Notes: generated by a model not told the origin, from the sequence alone. Shown: positions 45,697-57,480, counted from the stretch's first letter. The stretch: 64,000 nucleotides of DNA from Diphasiastrum complanatum (GCA_029204225.1 CM055109.1:4488299-4552298), one strand, 5' to 3'. Program-made: numbers and translations.

Positions 45697-45906
45697 CTAA
45701 GCATAGCTCTGTTGAATAATCCGAGAATTAAATGAGCAGAAGGTTGTTTCATGTCTCGTAGAGTTACACAGATGACAAGTAGTATTCGTCATTCGTTGTT
45801 TCGACGTTGGGACATTCTTCATAGTGTGATTGCCCGCACAAATTGAACACCAGACATTTTCCCGGCTAGGAGAAGTCTTTGCAAACTTTTTAGGTCCAAT
45901 TTTCAC
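45697..45906 (-). pseudogene. Zinc-knuckle fragment of gag-protease family
   Basis: The 69-residue minus frame parallels 39686-39916: KFAKT.P.RENVWCSI, a knuckle CSICAGNHT (last Cys lost by a frame change), CHLCNSTRHETTFC as knuckle two, and RIIQQ.YA at the end. In both copies the frame stops just after this point. Confidence 0.8.
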
Positions 45907-45959
45907 ATCACATGAAGCTCTACATTAAAAAATATTGCAATCATGTTGTTCTTTAATCT

Positions 45960-46842
45960 TCAAGATCTAGTTTAGTATCCATTTTACCCCTCTAATGTTA
46001 TATATTTTTTGTGTCCCTTTATTTTCTTTTTTGCTTTTGTTAGCGTTGTTCAATCTTTACATATTTGTTCTTCTTACAACTAAAAGCTTCTCATACACTT
46101 TACAAATTTTGATGTGGAAGTTTTGACGGCCATTACATTAACTATCACTTGTTGGATTTTCAACTACTATTGGGAAACACTTGTTCCTACTTGGTGCCGT
46201 GTTTAGTGGACGTTTCAACAGTGTCGTCATCATTAATTGGCACCCTATTTGGTGGTTATTTCTATGACTATAGCCTCTTTTACTGCTGCTTGATTTTCTA
46301 CACCTATATTGGATAACATTACATCCTCTTTCACACCTCTATTCTGGAACTTTTCAGCATTGTTTTCTTGCTTGCTGGTTTTTCAGCACATTGGAGGCAG
46401 CCCTTATCCTCTTTCGACATCCACTTTCCTTGCTGATTTTTACATAGCTTAAGTCTCAAATTTCTACTATTCAAGATCAGGTTAGTCTTGGGATGCCATC
46501 TTGAGCTCTTGCCGCTTCTCTAGTGCCACTTCCAATTCTGCTGATAGTCCATCCTTTAGGTTTTGAGCTTCCATATGCTCATGAGTTTCAAAATTGAGTC
46601 CAACTTTCCATATATTCTACTTCTTCTAATGGGAACAATCTTGAAAAGTGGTTAGCTAAGTTAGACTTAGTTTCTTATGTTTTCAAAGATTGATCATTAG
46701 CGTATTCACTTAGTTGGTCTACATTTGGATGGCTGTGTTACTATTTACGAGAGGGTTTATCATCGTGATCCTACTCGTGAGGGGATGCAATGATGCTCTA
46801 CTTTTTGGAGTGAGCTTTTGTTACTTCTGATTGCCTTGAAGG
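45960..46842 (+). pseudogene. Ty3 leader and gag relic (24-35 kb family)
   Basis: T-rich, leader-like DNA to about 46500 is followed by broken gag coding. SNGNNLEKWLAKLD-like and HLDGC stretches and a YHRDPTREGMQ stretch (46620-46790) match HLDGRAATWW and YRVDPDREAMYG in the Ty3 gag at 33721-34224. Homology runs to about 46842, where a chromovirus LTR takes over. Several frameshifts and stops. Confidence 0.65.
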
Positions 46843-46844
46843 TT

Positions 46845-47178
46845 GACGCACGCCTCATACCAGTGACGACACATCGTATCCGCCCATCCATAGGGTCACT
46901 ACCGACCCACCCCCGTGCACTGGAGCTATTGACATCCACATGCTTAGTCAAGCCTCCGACGATAATCGGTGTCCCATACCACCAGCCATCGCCCTTGGCT
47001 CTCCCTAGCACAGATCTCCTGGCCTAGAGATCAATCCTGGCTACTGCACGTGCTCTCCATCCACCAACTCCTGGTAGATTGAGTGAATGGTAAAGGGAAA
47101 CCCCACCACTATATAGTCATAGCACAGTGGGTCTCATCAAGCACGGTCCCGTCGGCGACACGTGACCACCTAGGATGG
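46845..47178 (-). repeat. LTR of outer chromovirus (part 1, split)
   Basis: Follows the inverted LTR at 49666-50115 in order at moderate identity: GGTCACT, the GTGTCCCATACCACC block, an ATCCTGGC block, and a GCTCTCCATCCACC block with GGTAGA. It is cut at 47178 by the insertion of the element at 47179-55787, and its remaining 99 bases are at 55788-55886. Confidence 0.75.
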
Positions 47179-47536
47179 TGTTACGAGCTCGTGACCAGTG
47201 CCGAACCCTAGAGAACACAGATAGGTCAGATACCACAGTCAGGGTCGTGTCCAGCATACCCGACCAACAGGGCAAGACAGTGTGAGTAGTGTGCCCCAGC
47301 ACGGTCCATAGCTATGGCGGGCCTAACACAGTCTAGGGACCCTATCAGCAGGACAGGGCCCCCAGTTGGGGGCCGACGTGCAGTCGGCCACATCAGTGCC
47401 ACGTGGTCGACACTTGGCAGTTGCATGCTACCAGTCCTCACACTGGGCTAGGAGGGGCTTACTCTATATCAGGGAGTAGGCAAGGTTGGGTGGATCAGTT
47501 AGTGTTTGCCCTACTGTGGTGTTAGGATCTATTACA
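47179..47536 (+). repeat. 5' LTR of chromovirus B
   Basis: TGTTACGAGCTC...GATCTATTACA. Compared with the 3' LTR it has about 22 extra bases near 47325 and 6 extra near 47488, plus scattered substitutions. It carries a GCCACGTGG G-box near 47400. Confidence 0.95.
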
Positions 47537-47537
47537 T

Positions 47538-47550
47538 TGGTATCAGAGCC
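47538..47550 (+). promoter_or_regulatory. Primer-binding site of chromovirus B
   Basis: TGGTATCAGAGCC, complementary to initiator-Met tRNA, one base after the 5' LTR. Confidence 0.93.
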
Positions 47551-47639
47551 ATCTCCTTCTTTGGGAGCTCAGTTTCAGCAGGGGAGAAATCCATCAGAGT
47601 GCAATTATTGTTAATATGAAAAGATAGATAGAGCAGGGT

Positions 47640-48280
47640 CAGCGCTGAAGAACGAGCTACCTGTGGTGGAAATTTCCGTAGGATTACCTGTTTTTACAGT
47701 AAAATTTAGATCAGCCTTCTAGGACAGGTCCAGCGCTGCCAATCAGGGTTTAAACTTCGATTTTGGAGTGGAAATTCCGGATTTTGGAGCGTTTTCAAGT
47801 CAGGAAGTTTGATGCAGACCAGCGCTGTCAGAGCAGCCTCCTTCCTTGAGTTTTGAGTGGAAATCAGGGACAAAGTAAGCAAGGTTTGAAGCGGATTTCT
47901 ACAGCAGGTCCAGCGCTGGACAGAAGGGGACAAATTTCAATATTTATCCCTGTATTTCAAAGGTTTTTCAGAAGTCTGAGATTCAGACTTGCTTGCCACA
48001 GACCAGCGACCTACCAGCCAAGGTCAAATCAAAGATTCAAGCGGATTTTGGAGTCTAAATTTGGACAACTCGGGCCAAACAGGTTGCTGTCCAATCAGCG
48101 AGGGCAGGGACATCAAAATTCGGATTTCTTCTTGTATTTTTCCGGTTTTTACTCAGTTTGTTGGAGCCCCACATCTGAAATCTGATCAGCGAGCTACTTC
48201 ACTCAAGAACCGGGAAATTTGGCACCATTTTCGAGCTTCAAACTGGGATTTTCCGGGACAGCAGGTCTGAAATCTTGGGT
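47640..48280 (+). repeat. Leader tandem repeat, seven units of about 91 bases
   Basis: CAGCG cores start at 47640, 47731, 47820, 47911, 48004, 48096 and 48187, spacings 91, 89, 91, 93, 92 and 91. The first four read CAGCGCTG. Around each core similar words recur (GGTC/GACC before it; TTTTGGAGTGGAAAT, GCGGATTT or TTCCGG after it). The units are diverged, so the array is easy to overlook; it fills the leader between primer site and gag. Confidence 0.82.
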
Positions 48281-48429
48281 AAAAGAGCTGAGAGGGTTCC
48301 TCTTCGTATTTTTTTTGGAAGTACAGTCCTCAGAAATAGATAAGTCATCTTTCCCTCTTTGTACAGTTGTAAATTAGTCTTTTTGACTTTTTTTTCAGAA
48401 GTTAAGGTACCTCTCTTTCAGTTCTGAAA

Positions 48430-49660
48430 ATGACCACTCCTGAGGGACCTGATCAACCCCCGGAGAGAGGCATCGACGAACTTGAAACAGAAGCCTTGGC
48501 TTACAGTAAAGGGAAAAAACCCATGGAAATGGAAGAACAGGAACAATTCGCCGAAGAACTCGACGAATTGGTTATCAAGGAGTAGTTCCTCCATTTGGTA
48601 ACAGAAGTGGATGAACTGAAGTTGGCATTAGCCAATTTCAAGTCCAGTCTAGACGACTCGTTGGCTGAACTCAAAGGCTTGATTTTGATTTCCGCGAAAG
48701 GAAGCCTTCCCTCCACTTCTCAGTTGTCCCCTTCTCCACTTCCATCAGTTTTGGGTGAGAGTCTACGGTCTCACCCCAGTGTTTTAAAGATTTAAAGCCT
48801 CCTACTTTTATTGGGGAAGAGAAGGGTAGAAATGCAGATATTCTACAAACCTTCCTCAGCAAATGGAAGAACATTCATGCTCTTAAACAGACCCCTGACC
48901 ATTTGCAAGCAATTGAGGCCAGTCTTTCCTTAGGGCCCATGGCCTATAAGTGGTGGTTAAATCTCTAGGAGATTGGGCAGACTCCCCGGTCATGGAAAGT
49001 CTTTGAAGAAGCTTTCCTAAGAGAATTCCTACCAGAGAATGAACTTGATAGAGCCTGGGAAGCCTGGGAAAGAACAGTAATGGACAAGTCCCTAATCCAA
49101 TATATCTCGCAGTATCGAGAAGCAATTTTAAAAGTTAAAAATATGGATGATTACCAGAAAATCAGAGGGTTGTCCGAGGCCTCAAAGATGAATATGAAGT
49201 TGGTCCAAAGAAACAAGCCTACTGCCCTTGAGCAAGCTCTCAGATATGCTCAAATCTATGATGATTCAGTGGGTAGGAAGAGAGTGAGACAACAGCCCCT
49301 TTTTGAGCAGCCTCCTCAGAAAGACTTTCAATTTAAAAAGAAATTTTTAAAAAGAAAGAAAGAAGATAAATTTAAAGGTGAAGCTCCTCAGAAATGCCCT
49401 TCACTCATACAGCCCTTAAAACCAGAAGATTTTGAGAAAGCCAAACAAGAACATTTGTGCTTTGTGTGTATGGGCAAGGGACACACAGTCAGATAGTGTC
49501 CCAAGGGGCCTTTCACTAAAAAAGATAAAAAAGATAAGAAACAAGGTCATCTTGTTCAGACTGTAAGTTTCCCCAGTGACTCGGCAGCTTCGGAGATCAA
49601 AGTGTATCATGAAGATCATGAACACTGTTGCCAGCTGACCTCTACAATGCTAGCGAGACC
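48430..49660 (+). pseudogene. Chromovirus B gag, broken
   Basis: The start codon at 48430 opens a frame of Glu-rich sequence, then an in-frame stop near 48583; the frame continues to 48795. After a shift, the capsid part follows: a WWLNL-like region at 48950, then FLPENELDRAWEAWE, then QYISQYREAI from 49080. A knuckle CFVCMGKGHTVR(stop)C lies at about 49459-49500, where the stop falls inside the motif. A Lys-rich stretch precedes the knuckle. The protein would form the particle. Coding ends at 49665, where the antisense chromovirus copy begins; the protease active site that should follow is missing. Confidence 0.82.
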
Positions 49661-49665
49661 CTTCA

Positions 49666-50115
49666 TGTTACAACTTACTTACTGCAAACCTCCAGGTGTC
49701 GGTTAACCACAAGAGACCGAACGATTCATGTTCCACCCCGCCATAGGACCTAATCCGGCGGGTCCACCCTCCGTGCCCTGGCCTGTGACCGTATCAAGCT
49801 GGATCCGACCTCCATCCCAGACGGCGTCCCATACCACCGCCTAGGCTCTCAGCCATCTCCTGCCTCATGCTAGCAATACATCCTGGCCGTGCACACGCTC
49901 TCCATCCACCTCCTCCTAGGTAGACAGAATGGATGGCAAATGAGTCCTCCTCCCCTTGTATACCTCCAAGGAGAGAGACTCCAAGCCATGTGCACTCCTG
50001 AATCATGACACGTGGCAACCATGCAGGTTCACGAGTCACTGGTCAAGTCTACAGGCCCAGTCATCGTCCAGTCTCAAGTCTGTGTTTGGGACCCGAGAGA
50101 GTTGGGTCCCTAACA
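49666..50115 (-). repeat. 3' LTR of chromovirus copy 2
   Basis: 450 bases, TGTTAGGGACCC at 50115 reading down to TTGTAACA at 49666; aligns end to end with 5825-6272. Confidence 0.9.
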
Positions 50116-52107
50116 TTCCCTCTAACCTGAAATATTCCTTATCTAAGGAAGGAATCCCGGGAATCTTAGTTTAAGGTCAAATTCCTTTTCCCAAGTGTCA
50201 TCATCCTCGGAATTTTCTTTCCAACGAACCAAGTACTCAGTTACCTGCCGGTTTCTGAGTCCACGTTGACGTACCGTTCCTTTAAACAACTAATGTGAAA
50301 AACTGGATATACCTTTACATCTTGAGGGAGTTCTAGCTGGTACGCATTCCGATGGAGTTTCTTTACTATACGGAATGGCCCTGCATAACGAGGTGATAAC
50401 TTAGGACATTTTCCAGTCCTTAGTACCTTAGAATCTTTTGGAATTCTAAGATATACCCAAGCTCCCTCCTCAAAAACCCTAGGTTGTCGCTTTTGATTAG
50501 CGTAAAACTGGGCTCTATCCTGAGCCGCTTTTACGTTTCTGCGAGCAACAAGCAACATTTCTTGCATATCATGCAGGAAATCTACTGCTGCTTTAACCTT
50601 GGGGCCTTTGAGGCCCACTGAAATGGGAGCCCTAGGCTGGAAACCATACATTAGAGAAAATGGACTAAAACCCGTCGCTGAGTGCTTTGCACTATTATAC
50701 GCAAACTCAATCATTGGAAGGTACTTTTCCCAATCTGACTGTCTTCTGGAAACATATGCCCGAAGCATATCTTCCATAGACTGGTTTGTCCTCTCTGTCT
50801 GACCATCCGATTCAGGATGATCTGATGACCCCAAACTTAGAGTGGTCTTTAATTTCTCAAAGACCGCTTGCCAGAATTTGCCAGTGAACTTTGGATCTCG
50901 ATCACTAACAATATCATTCGGCAAACCAAACAACCTGAACAACTTTTCCACGAAAAGCTGCGCAAGTTCGGAAGCTTTGACAGTTTGCTTGGTTGGTATG
51001 AATTGCGCCATTTTAGTTAATCTGTCAACATCATTTTGCTTCCCCGTCCGAGGTAGCCCAACCACAAAGTCCATGGAAATGCTTTCCCACTTTCTTTCGG
51101 GAATTTCCAAGGGCATTAACAAACCAGCTGCCTTATATCTTTCAGCTTTATTAACTTGGCATTGCGCACACTTGCAAACATATGCCTCCACTTGACTTTT
51201 TAAATTTGGCTAGTAAAAGTTCCTTTTTACTAAGTCAAGCGTCCTTTGAGCGCCAGGGTGCCCTGCACACGGGCTGTCATGACATTCATGCAGGATTTGG
51301 GCCCTTATATCATTATTTTCTGGCACACAAACTTTTCCATTCCGGAAAAGTAACCCATTCCTAATGGAATAGTCTCTTTGTATCTTATCCTGAGGAGAAA
51401 TCTTGGAATCCTGCATTCCAAGCTCATCACTAGATCTAGTAGAACCTGCCAGGACGTTTAGCCAAATACAACCGAAGTACCTATCGGTCTTACACAAATC
51501 TCTTAAGGACAGATACAACTCAGATTGGATCTCAGAAAAGCTTAACTGATTAAGCTCTCCAATCCGGCTTAAGGCATCCGCGACACTATTAGAGGTACCC
51601 TTCCGATACTCAATGTCATAATGAAATTCTTGGAGCATCTTTGACCATCTGGCCTTATGACCCCTAAGGTCGACCACATCGTTAATATACTTTAACGCTT
51701 GATGATCAGTAACTATAGTAAACTGGGAGCCATACAAGTAATGTCTCCAAACCTTTAGGGCATTAATGACAGCAAAAAGTTCCTTGTCATAGGTGGAATA
51801 CCTCCTTTGAGTAGGATCCAACTTCTTGCTTTCAAAAGCTACCGGTCTACCATCCTGATATAGGACTGCGCCTATAGCATAGTCACTGGCATCCGTTTCA
51901 AGTACATACGGCTTGTTAGGATCCACTATGTGTAGAATAGGCGCTGTAGTTACACAGTATTTGAGGTTCTCAAAACTCTGATTCAACTCTTCAGTCCAAG
52001 TAACTGGAGGACTGAACTTACTGTGCCGGCTAACTCTTTTAGCCCCTCTGAGGACATTCGTCAAGGCCAATGCAATTAATGCATAGTTCAAGATGAATCT
52101 ATGAATC
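50116..52107 (-). pseudogene. Ty3 RNase H-integrase-chromodomain, broken
   Basis: Frame 52091-51210 covers RNase H (TDASDYAIGAV, HQALKYI, ADALSRIGE) and the integrase zinc domain (HECHDSPCAGHPG). A stop just before 51191 separates it from the frame 51191-50241 with the integrase core (MDFVVG, SDRDPKF, QTER). The core lacks the same five residues as copy 1, near 51032. A deletion of about 130 bases near 50280 removes the linker, and the chromodomain (50270-50160) continues in another frame. It preserves about 28 residues lost by copy 1 near 4385. The reverse transcriptase catalytic part is absent. Confidence 0.88.
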
Positions 52108-52109
52108 TA

Positions 52110-55100
52110 TAAAAAGCTTAAACTACCAGAAGTACCTAGTCAGCATAGGTACATAGTTTCACTAGCTAAGGGTGAAGATAAGAAAATATGGGAAACTATG
52201 GTAAGTAACTTAAATCTTGGTATTCAGGGGTACCAAGATGAAATAAACTTTCAGATAATGCGCCTGGATCGTATAGACATTGTTCTCGGGAGAGATTGGC
52301 TCTACAGTTTAGGACCTTCCCTCCACAGAAACTATCAGGAGAACACCCTCAGCTTTCAGCATAAAGGCCGAGAGATCCAGTTGCATGGGGAGCATGATGT
52401 TCCCAACAGTCCTATGGTCTGCAGTTCAGAGCTCTGTCAACTAATCGGAGACGACGACCATCAGGTATTCTTATGTGACTTTCAGTTTATTCCTGAAGTT
52501 TCTATTTCCAGTTCTATACAGCAGAAAATCAGTAAATTAGAAACTTTATTGTCTAAATTTAAAGATGTTTTTCCTGAAGATTTGTTTAGAAGCACCTGTT
52601 TCTAAACCTTCGTATCGGGTCAGCCGAACAGAGGATGAAGAAATAACTAGGCAGTTAACAGATTATCTTGGGAAAGGCCAAATTCAGACCAGTAGTTCAC
52701 CATGGGCCTCACCTGTCCTTTTGGTGAAAAAGAAAGAGGGGTCTATGCGTCTTTGCGTAGATTACAGAGTCCTCAATAAAGTCACAACTAAGAATAAATA
52801 CCCTATGCCTCGGGCAGACGAGTTGTTTGATCAACTCGACGGGGCTAAATTTTTCAGTAAAATAGACCTCAGATCGGGATATCATCAAGTCCGTATAAAA
52901 TCGGAAGATGTCCCGAAAACAGCTTTTAGGACTCGTCACGGTCATTATGAGTTTAAGGTGATGCCATTTGGGCTCACAAATGCTCCAACTACCTTTATGA
53001 CCTTGATGAACAATGTCCTTAGACCATACTTGGGTAAGTTTGTAGTCGTTTTTTTAGATGACATCCTCGTCCACATCAAAACGAGGAAGGAGCATCTAAA
53101 ATATCTCAGAAAGGTGTTTCGACTGCTCAGAAAGCATAAGCTTTATGCTAAAGAATCCAAGTGTGAATTCTTCGTAGAAGAAGTAGCATATTTGGGTCAC
53201 ATTATCTCGTCAGATGGGATTAAAAAGGACCCGAATAAGGTTAAAGCCATACTCAGTGGGCTAAGACCTCAGAATATTTTGGAACTTCAAATCTTTCCTG
53301 GTTTGGCGGGATATTACAAACGATTTGTCAAGGAATACGATCAGATAGGAAAAGGAGTTCATTTGGGAGTCCTCTTTGATGCTCTCAAAACAACCTTAAC
53401 TACGGCACCAGCTTTAAAGGTCGTCGACCCCAATCAGCCAATTGTGGTCAAAACAGATGCTAGCGACTTTGCAGTAGGTGCTGTGAAAACTCAGGCTGGA
53501 CGACCAGTTGCGTTCGAGAGTAAAAAACTCGAGCCAGCTCAGACTAGGTAGAGTGCCTATGAAAAGGAACTCTTTTCTATAGTCCATGCCCTTAAGACTT
53601 GGAGGCATTATTTGTATGGTGCCAACTTTGAGGTCCTGACAGACCATGAAAGTCTCAGATACCTTTGCAATCAACCTGAGCTTAGAGGTCGGAAAGCTCA
53701 TTGGGCAGAGTTGATGCAAGAGTTTGATATGTCTATCAGATATGGACGGGGGAAATTCAATACAGTAGCAGATGCCCTTAGCAGAATGCCTATGATAAAC
53801 GAGCTGAGTTTTACTCAGATTCATAATGAGTTACTCGAGTCCTTGAGAGGGAAGTGCCAGCATGATGCATTCTTCTCTACTATCTGGAACTCAGCCCAAA
53901 GCAGACAGTTACTCCAGAACCAGTTCCCGGGGCTAGTGCCAGTTCATCCAAGAATACGGCAGCTTCCGTTGAGGATGATGATGAGTCTGAGTATATGTCG
54001 TCAGATGACGTTGAGGATTCTGAGCCTGTATTACCCAAGCAAACCCCAGTGGTTGAGGGTCAGTTGACTCAACAATTCAAATGGAAACAATATTCCATTC
54101 AGGATGAGTACTTGCTCTATAGAGATAGAGTATGTGTCCCCAATTCAGAGGATTATAGGCAGCAGGTCCTATATGAATGTCATGACAATCCTAGTGCAGG
54201 ACACCCAGGCATACAGAAGACCTATGAGCTTCTTCGTAGGCAATTTTTCTGGCCCAACATGAAAAAGGACGTCCAACAGTATGTAACCAGTTGCCAGAAA
54301 TGTCAAGTAAACAAAGCAGAGCGTTTAAGGGCAGGAGGGTTGTTGCAGCCCTTAGAAATACCAGCTGGTAAATGGGAGAGTATCTCCATGGATTTTATAG
54401 TAGGCCTGCCTAAAACCCAAAAGGGTAATGACACTATATGGGTCACAGTTGACCGTCTGACCAAAATGGCTCATTTTATTCCGACCAAAACAATCGTTAG
54501 AGCTCCAGAGTTAGCGAGGTTGTTTGTAGACGGGCCATTTAAATTGTACGGTCTACCTTCCGGCATAGTCAGCGACCGGGACAGTAAGTTTAATGGAAAT
54601 TTTTGGAGGGCAGTATTCCATCATCTCCATACTAATCTTAATATGAGTACCAGCGAAAATCCACAGACGGACAGTCAAACAGAGAGGGTAAATCAGGTGC
54701 TGGAGGATATGCTTCGTGCATACGTCAGCAAGAAGCAGACTTATTGGGAGAAGTATCTCTCGATATTAGAGTTTGCTTACAAAAGTACCAAACATTCAGC
54801 TATGGGATACAGCCCATTTATGCTGATGTACGGTTTTCAGCCACGCTCACCCACAGCCGTAGGGTTTAAACAACAAAAAGTTGAAGCAGCCAGAAACTTT
54901 TTAGAGGACCTAAACCAGATGATTGAACGTGCTAAGCATAGCATCAGACGGTCCCAGGATCGAGCCAGGCATTATGCAGATCCACACAGATGGGATGTGC
55001 AGTTCTCCGTTGGTGAGAAAGTCTACTTGAGAGTCCCAGTTGACTCTAAAACCCTCAAATCAGGAGTGTGTGCTAAGTTGTCTCCAAGGTATTGTGGTCC

Positions 55101-55445
55101 CTTTACCATCAGTAGGAGACTAGGCGAGGTCACCTATGAACTAGAACTCCCACACAGTAGTAAGGTTTTTTCAGTCTTTCATGTAAGTCAGTTACGAAAA
55201 GCCTTAGCCAGATCAGAAAATCTGGTAGGGGACAGTGTTCTAGTTCTCCCATTGGATCCTCAGCAACCTCCACATGAACCAGAGGAGATTCTTGATAGTA
55301 GAGAGACGCAGACTCGTCATACACTATAACGAGAATATCTGGTTAAGTGGAATGATCAGCCTGTTGAGAATGCCACTTGGGAAAGAGGCAGCGTCCTTCG
55401 CAAGATTTTGCCAGACTTTGTCTTAGAGGACCAAGACGGTTCTCA
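52110..55445 (+). pseudogene. Chromovirus B pol, broken
   Basis: It begins after the protease active site, with a VLGRDWL motif (52288). RT follows at 52565-53250 with catalytic FLDD (about 53052-53063), RNase H ([12 protein letters not shown] at 53449; DHESLRYL) and the integrase zinc domain (HDNPSAGHPG). The integrase core has MDFIVG, SDRDSKF and QTER, and a chromodomain (EYLVKWNDQPVENATWE) ends near 55445. Breaks: deletion and frameshift near 52590, a short deletion near 53340, a stop at 53549, a frameshift near 53930 and a stop at 55327 inside the chromodomain. All integrase acidic residues are kept. A second copy of this integrase lies at 63576-64000 on the minus strand. Confidence 0.9.
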
Positions 55446-55457
55446 AGGGGGAGGGAG

Positions 55458-55787
55458 TGTTACGAGCTCGTGACCAGTGCCGAACCCTAGAGAACACAGA
55501 TAGGTCAGATACCACAGTCAGGGTCGTGTCCAGCGTACACGACCAACAGGGCAAGACAGTGTGAGTAGTGTGCCCCAGCACGGTCCATAGCTATGGCGGG
55601 CCTAGCAGTACAGGGCCCCCAGTTGGGGGCCGACGTGCAGTCGGCCACGTCAGTGCCACGTGATCGACACTTGGCAGTTGCATGCTACCAGTCCTCACAC
55701 TGGGCTAGGAGGGGCTTACTCTATATCAGGGAGTAGTTGGGTGGATCAGTTAGTGTTTGCCCTACTGTGGTGTTAGGATCTATTACA
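55458..55787 (+). repeat. 3' LTR of chromovirus B
   Basis: 330 bases from TGTTACGAGCTC to GATCTATTACA, preceded by the polypurine tract CAAGGGGGAGGGA and followed by the target duplication GATAG. Confidence 0.95.
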
Positions 55788-55886
55788 GATAGTGACGCTG
55801 GCACTAAAATATGTCGATAACGCCAAACCTGCATCCTGCCCCTTGCGAGGCCGTCACTGAAGAGCGTACCGTTATGGTACATTACA
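55788..55886 (-). repeat. LTR of outer chromovirus (part 2)
   Basis: The remainder of the LTR split by element B. On the minus strand it starts TGTAATGTACC at 55886, directly after GGGGTAGGGA and the stop codon of the chromodomain frame. Confidence 0.75.
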
Positions 55887-55908
55887 TTCCCTACCCCATA
55901 AAAACTTC

Positions 55909-56965
55909 CTTCTATGGGAGAAAACCAGGGAAACTAAGTCTCAAATCATCTTCCTTCTCCCAGTTGTCCTCGTGATCTGACTTACCTTTCCAATGAATCA
56001 GATGTTCAAAAATCAAATGATTTCTCAACTGATAACGTTGGGTATCCATGATCCTATCCGGTTCATGGGTTACAAACCGTGGATATGCAGTCATTTAAAG
56101 GATATGAAGTTCTAGTCGATATGCGGTCCAATTTTGTTAACAATCTTGAAAGGACCGCTATAACATGGAGATAACTTCGGGCATTTTCTTGTTTGAAGTG
56201 TCTTAGAGTCCTTTGGGATTCTCAAATACACCAAATCACCGATCTCAAATTCTCGAGGAGAGCGACTTCGGTTAGCATAGAATTGGGCTCGTGATCCTGA
56301 GCTGATCTAATGCTTTCCTTAGCCACTTGCAATATTTCCAACATATCTTGAAATAAATCAGCCGCAGCTTGTACTTTGAGACTTTTGAGTCCAACAGAGA
56401 TAGGGGAACTAGGCTGAAAGCCATACAAGAGCATAAAAGGACTAAATCCGGTGGCATAATGCTTTATACTATTTTATGCGAACTCAACCATTGGGAGGTG
56501 CTTCTCCCAATATGATTGTCGCCTGGAAACATATGCATGAAGCATATCTTCCATCGACTGGTTGACACATTCGGTCTGACCATCGGTTTCTGGGTGATCC
56601 GTAGACAAAAGACTTAAGGTAGTTTCTAGTCTTTCAAAGACTACTTGTCAGATTTTGCCCGTGAACTTAACAAGGTCAAGTGTTCTCTATATACCAGGGT
56701 GACTTGCACTGGGGCTATTGTGACACTCATGCAAGATTTGGGCCCTAATGCACACAAACTTTTCCTCAACAGAGAGTTAAACCATTCCTAATGGAATACT
56801 CATCAAGTATCTTCTCTTCGCGAGACTTCTTGGAATCTTGCTTTCCAAGATTTCTCAAAATAGAGCTTCCTGCCGGGACTTCTTGTCATATACGACCGAA
56901 AAAACTCGTTGGTCCGACAAAGGTCTCACAGAGAAAGATACAACACGGATTGGAATCTGGTTTTT
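55909..56965 (-). pseudogene. Outer chromovirus integrase and chromodomain relic
   Basis: Minus frame 56094-55912 is the chromodomain end (LIHWKGKSDHEDNWE, FPGFLP, the same ending as copy 1). 56434-56222 matches the integrase C-terminal part (YGFQPSSPISVGLK). Broken stretches at 56650-56470 match the region after the catalytic Glu (VNQSMEDML), and 56680-56900 matches the zinc-binding region and the stretch before it. The core between is deleted near 56670. It belongs to a diverged sister of the copy 1/copy 2 family. Confidence 0.82.
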
Positions 56966-57480
56966 GACATTGCTATGGACTTGCACCTCTCTAGCAGATC
57001 CCTTGGTGCCTGCTTTTATTGGAAGAGATTCACTATTGCGGTTTTTGGCTTGGTAATAGTCCTAGTTAGTTATCATCTTTGTCACACCTATTGGGCTCCA
57101 TTTATCAACTTGTGGAATATTTTTTCCAATTACTACTACACATCTATGGCCTTTTTGAATTTGGGCTATTTTTGGAAGTTGGTTCTTTCGATCTTCTATG
57201 GTTTCTATCATATTTTTCGGTTGGCCTATTAGTTTCTCATACTACCTTTGGGTTGGACAACTTGTTTTGTTGCTTACCTTCATCCACCAATTGGTATTTG
57301 AATGTTTGGAGCTGTCTCTTTTGGAACCTGATCTTGTCACACCTTCATTTGGGATGCTTGGGTCCTCTGTGTCCCTTGGAATTGCATCATGCTTTTCTTT
57401 ATGTTGGAACTTTTAGTATATGCACTTTTGTGGCTTGAATTCAACATCGATTATATATGACACCATATCTCAGTTGCTGC
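56966..57480 (+). other. T-rich open stretches, unassigned
   Basis: Several overlapping plus-strand frames with very hydrophobic translations (Leu/Phe/Tyr-rich) from T-rich DNA. It resembles the T-rich leader DNA at 46.0-46.5 kb in composition, but no block-by-block match was found. No gene is claimed. Confidence 0.35.

Larger units (their letters stand above)
49666..52107 (-). mobile_element. Truncated Ty3 chromovirus, copy 2, nested in B
   Basis: Same family as 2842-6272, opposite orientation. It keeps the 3' LTR (49666-50115), integrase and RNase H, and ends abruptly at about 52107 within what was the RT-RNase H junction. There is no 5' LTR. It lies between the gag and the post-protease part of element B. 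The host DNA missing at the 52107 junction shows that a later deletion removed the 5' part of copy 2 together with the protease core of B. Confidence 0.88.
47179..55787 (+). mobile_element. Ty3 chromovirus B with both LTRs, itself interrupted
   Basis: LTRs 47179-47536 (358 bases) and 55458-55787 (330), primer site 47538, repeat-rich leader, gag from 48430, pol to about 55445, and a polypurine tract (CAAGGGGGAGGGA) before the 3' LTR. The flanking words GATGG (47174-47178) and GATAG (55788-55792) are a one-mismatch 5-base target duplication within an older LTR. A truncated antisense chromovirus occupies 49666-52107 inside it. Stops and frameshifts make it non-autonomous. Confidence 0.92.

Noticed and set aside
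47538-47550. tRNA gene signal
   Set aside because: The tRNA-like word is a 13-base retroelement primer site beside an LTR; no cloverleaf follows. The same holds at 9354, 27478, 34954 and 60216.
56838-57438. Possible multi-spanning membrane protein
   Set aside because: Hydrophobic frames occur in all three plus frames of T-rich DNA, none with a conserved motif, and the left part overlaps an antisense integrase relic.
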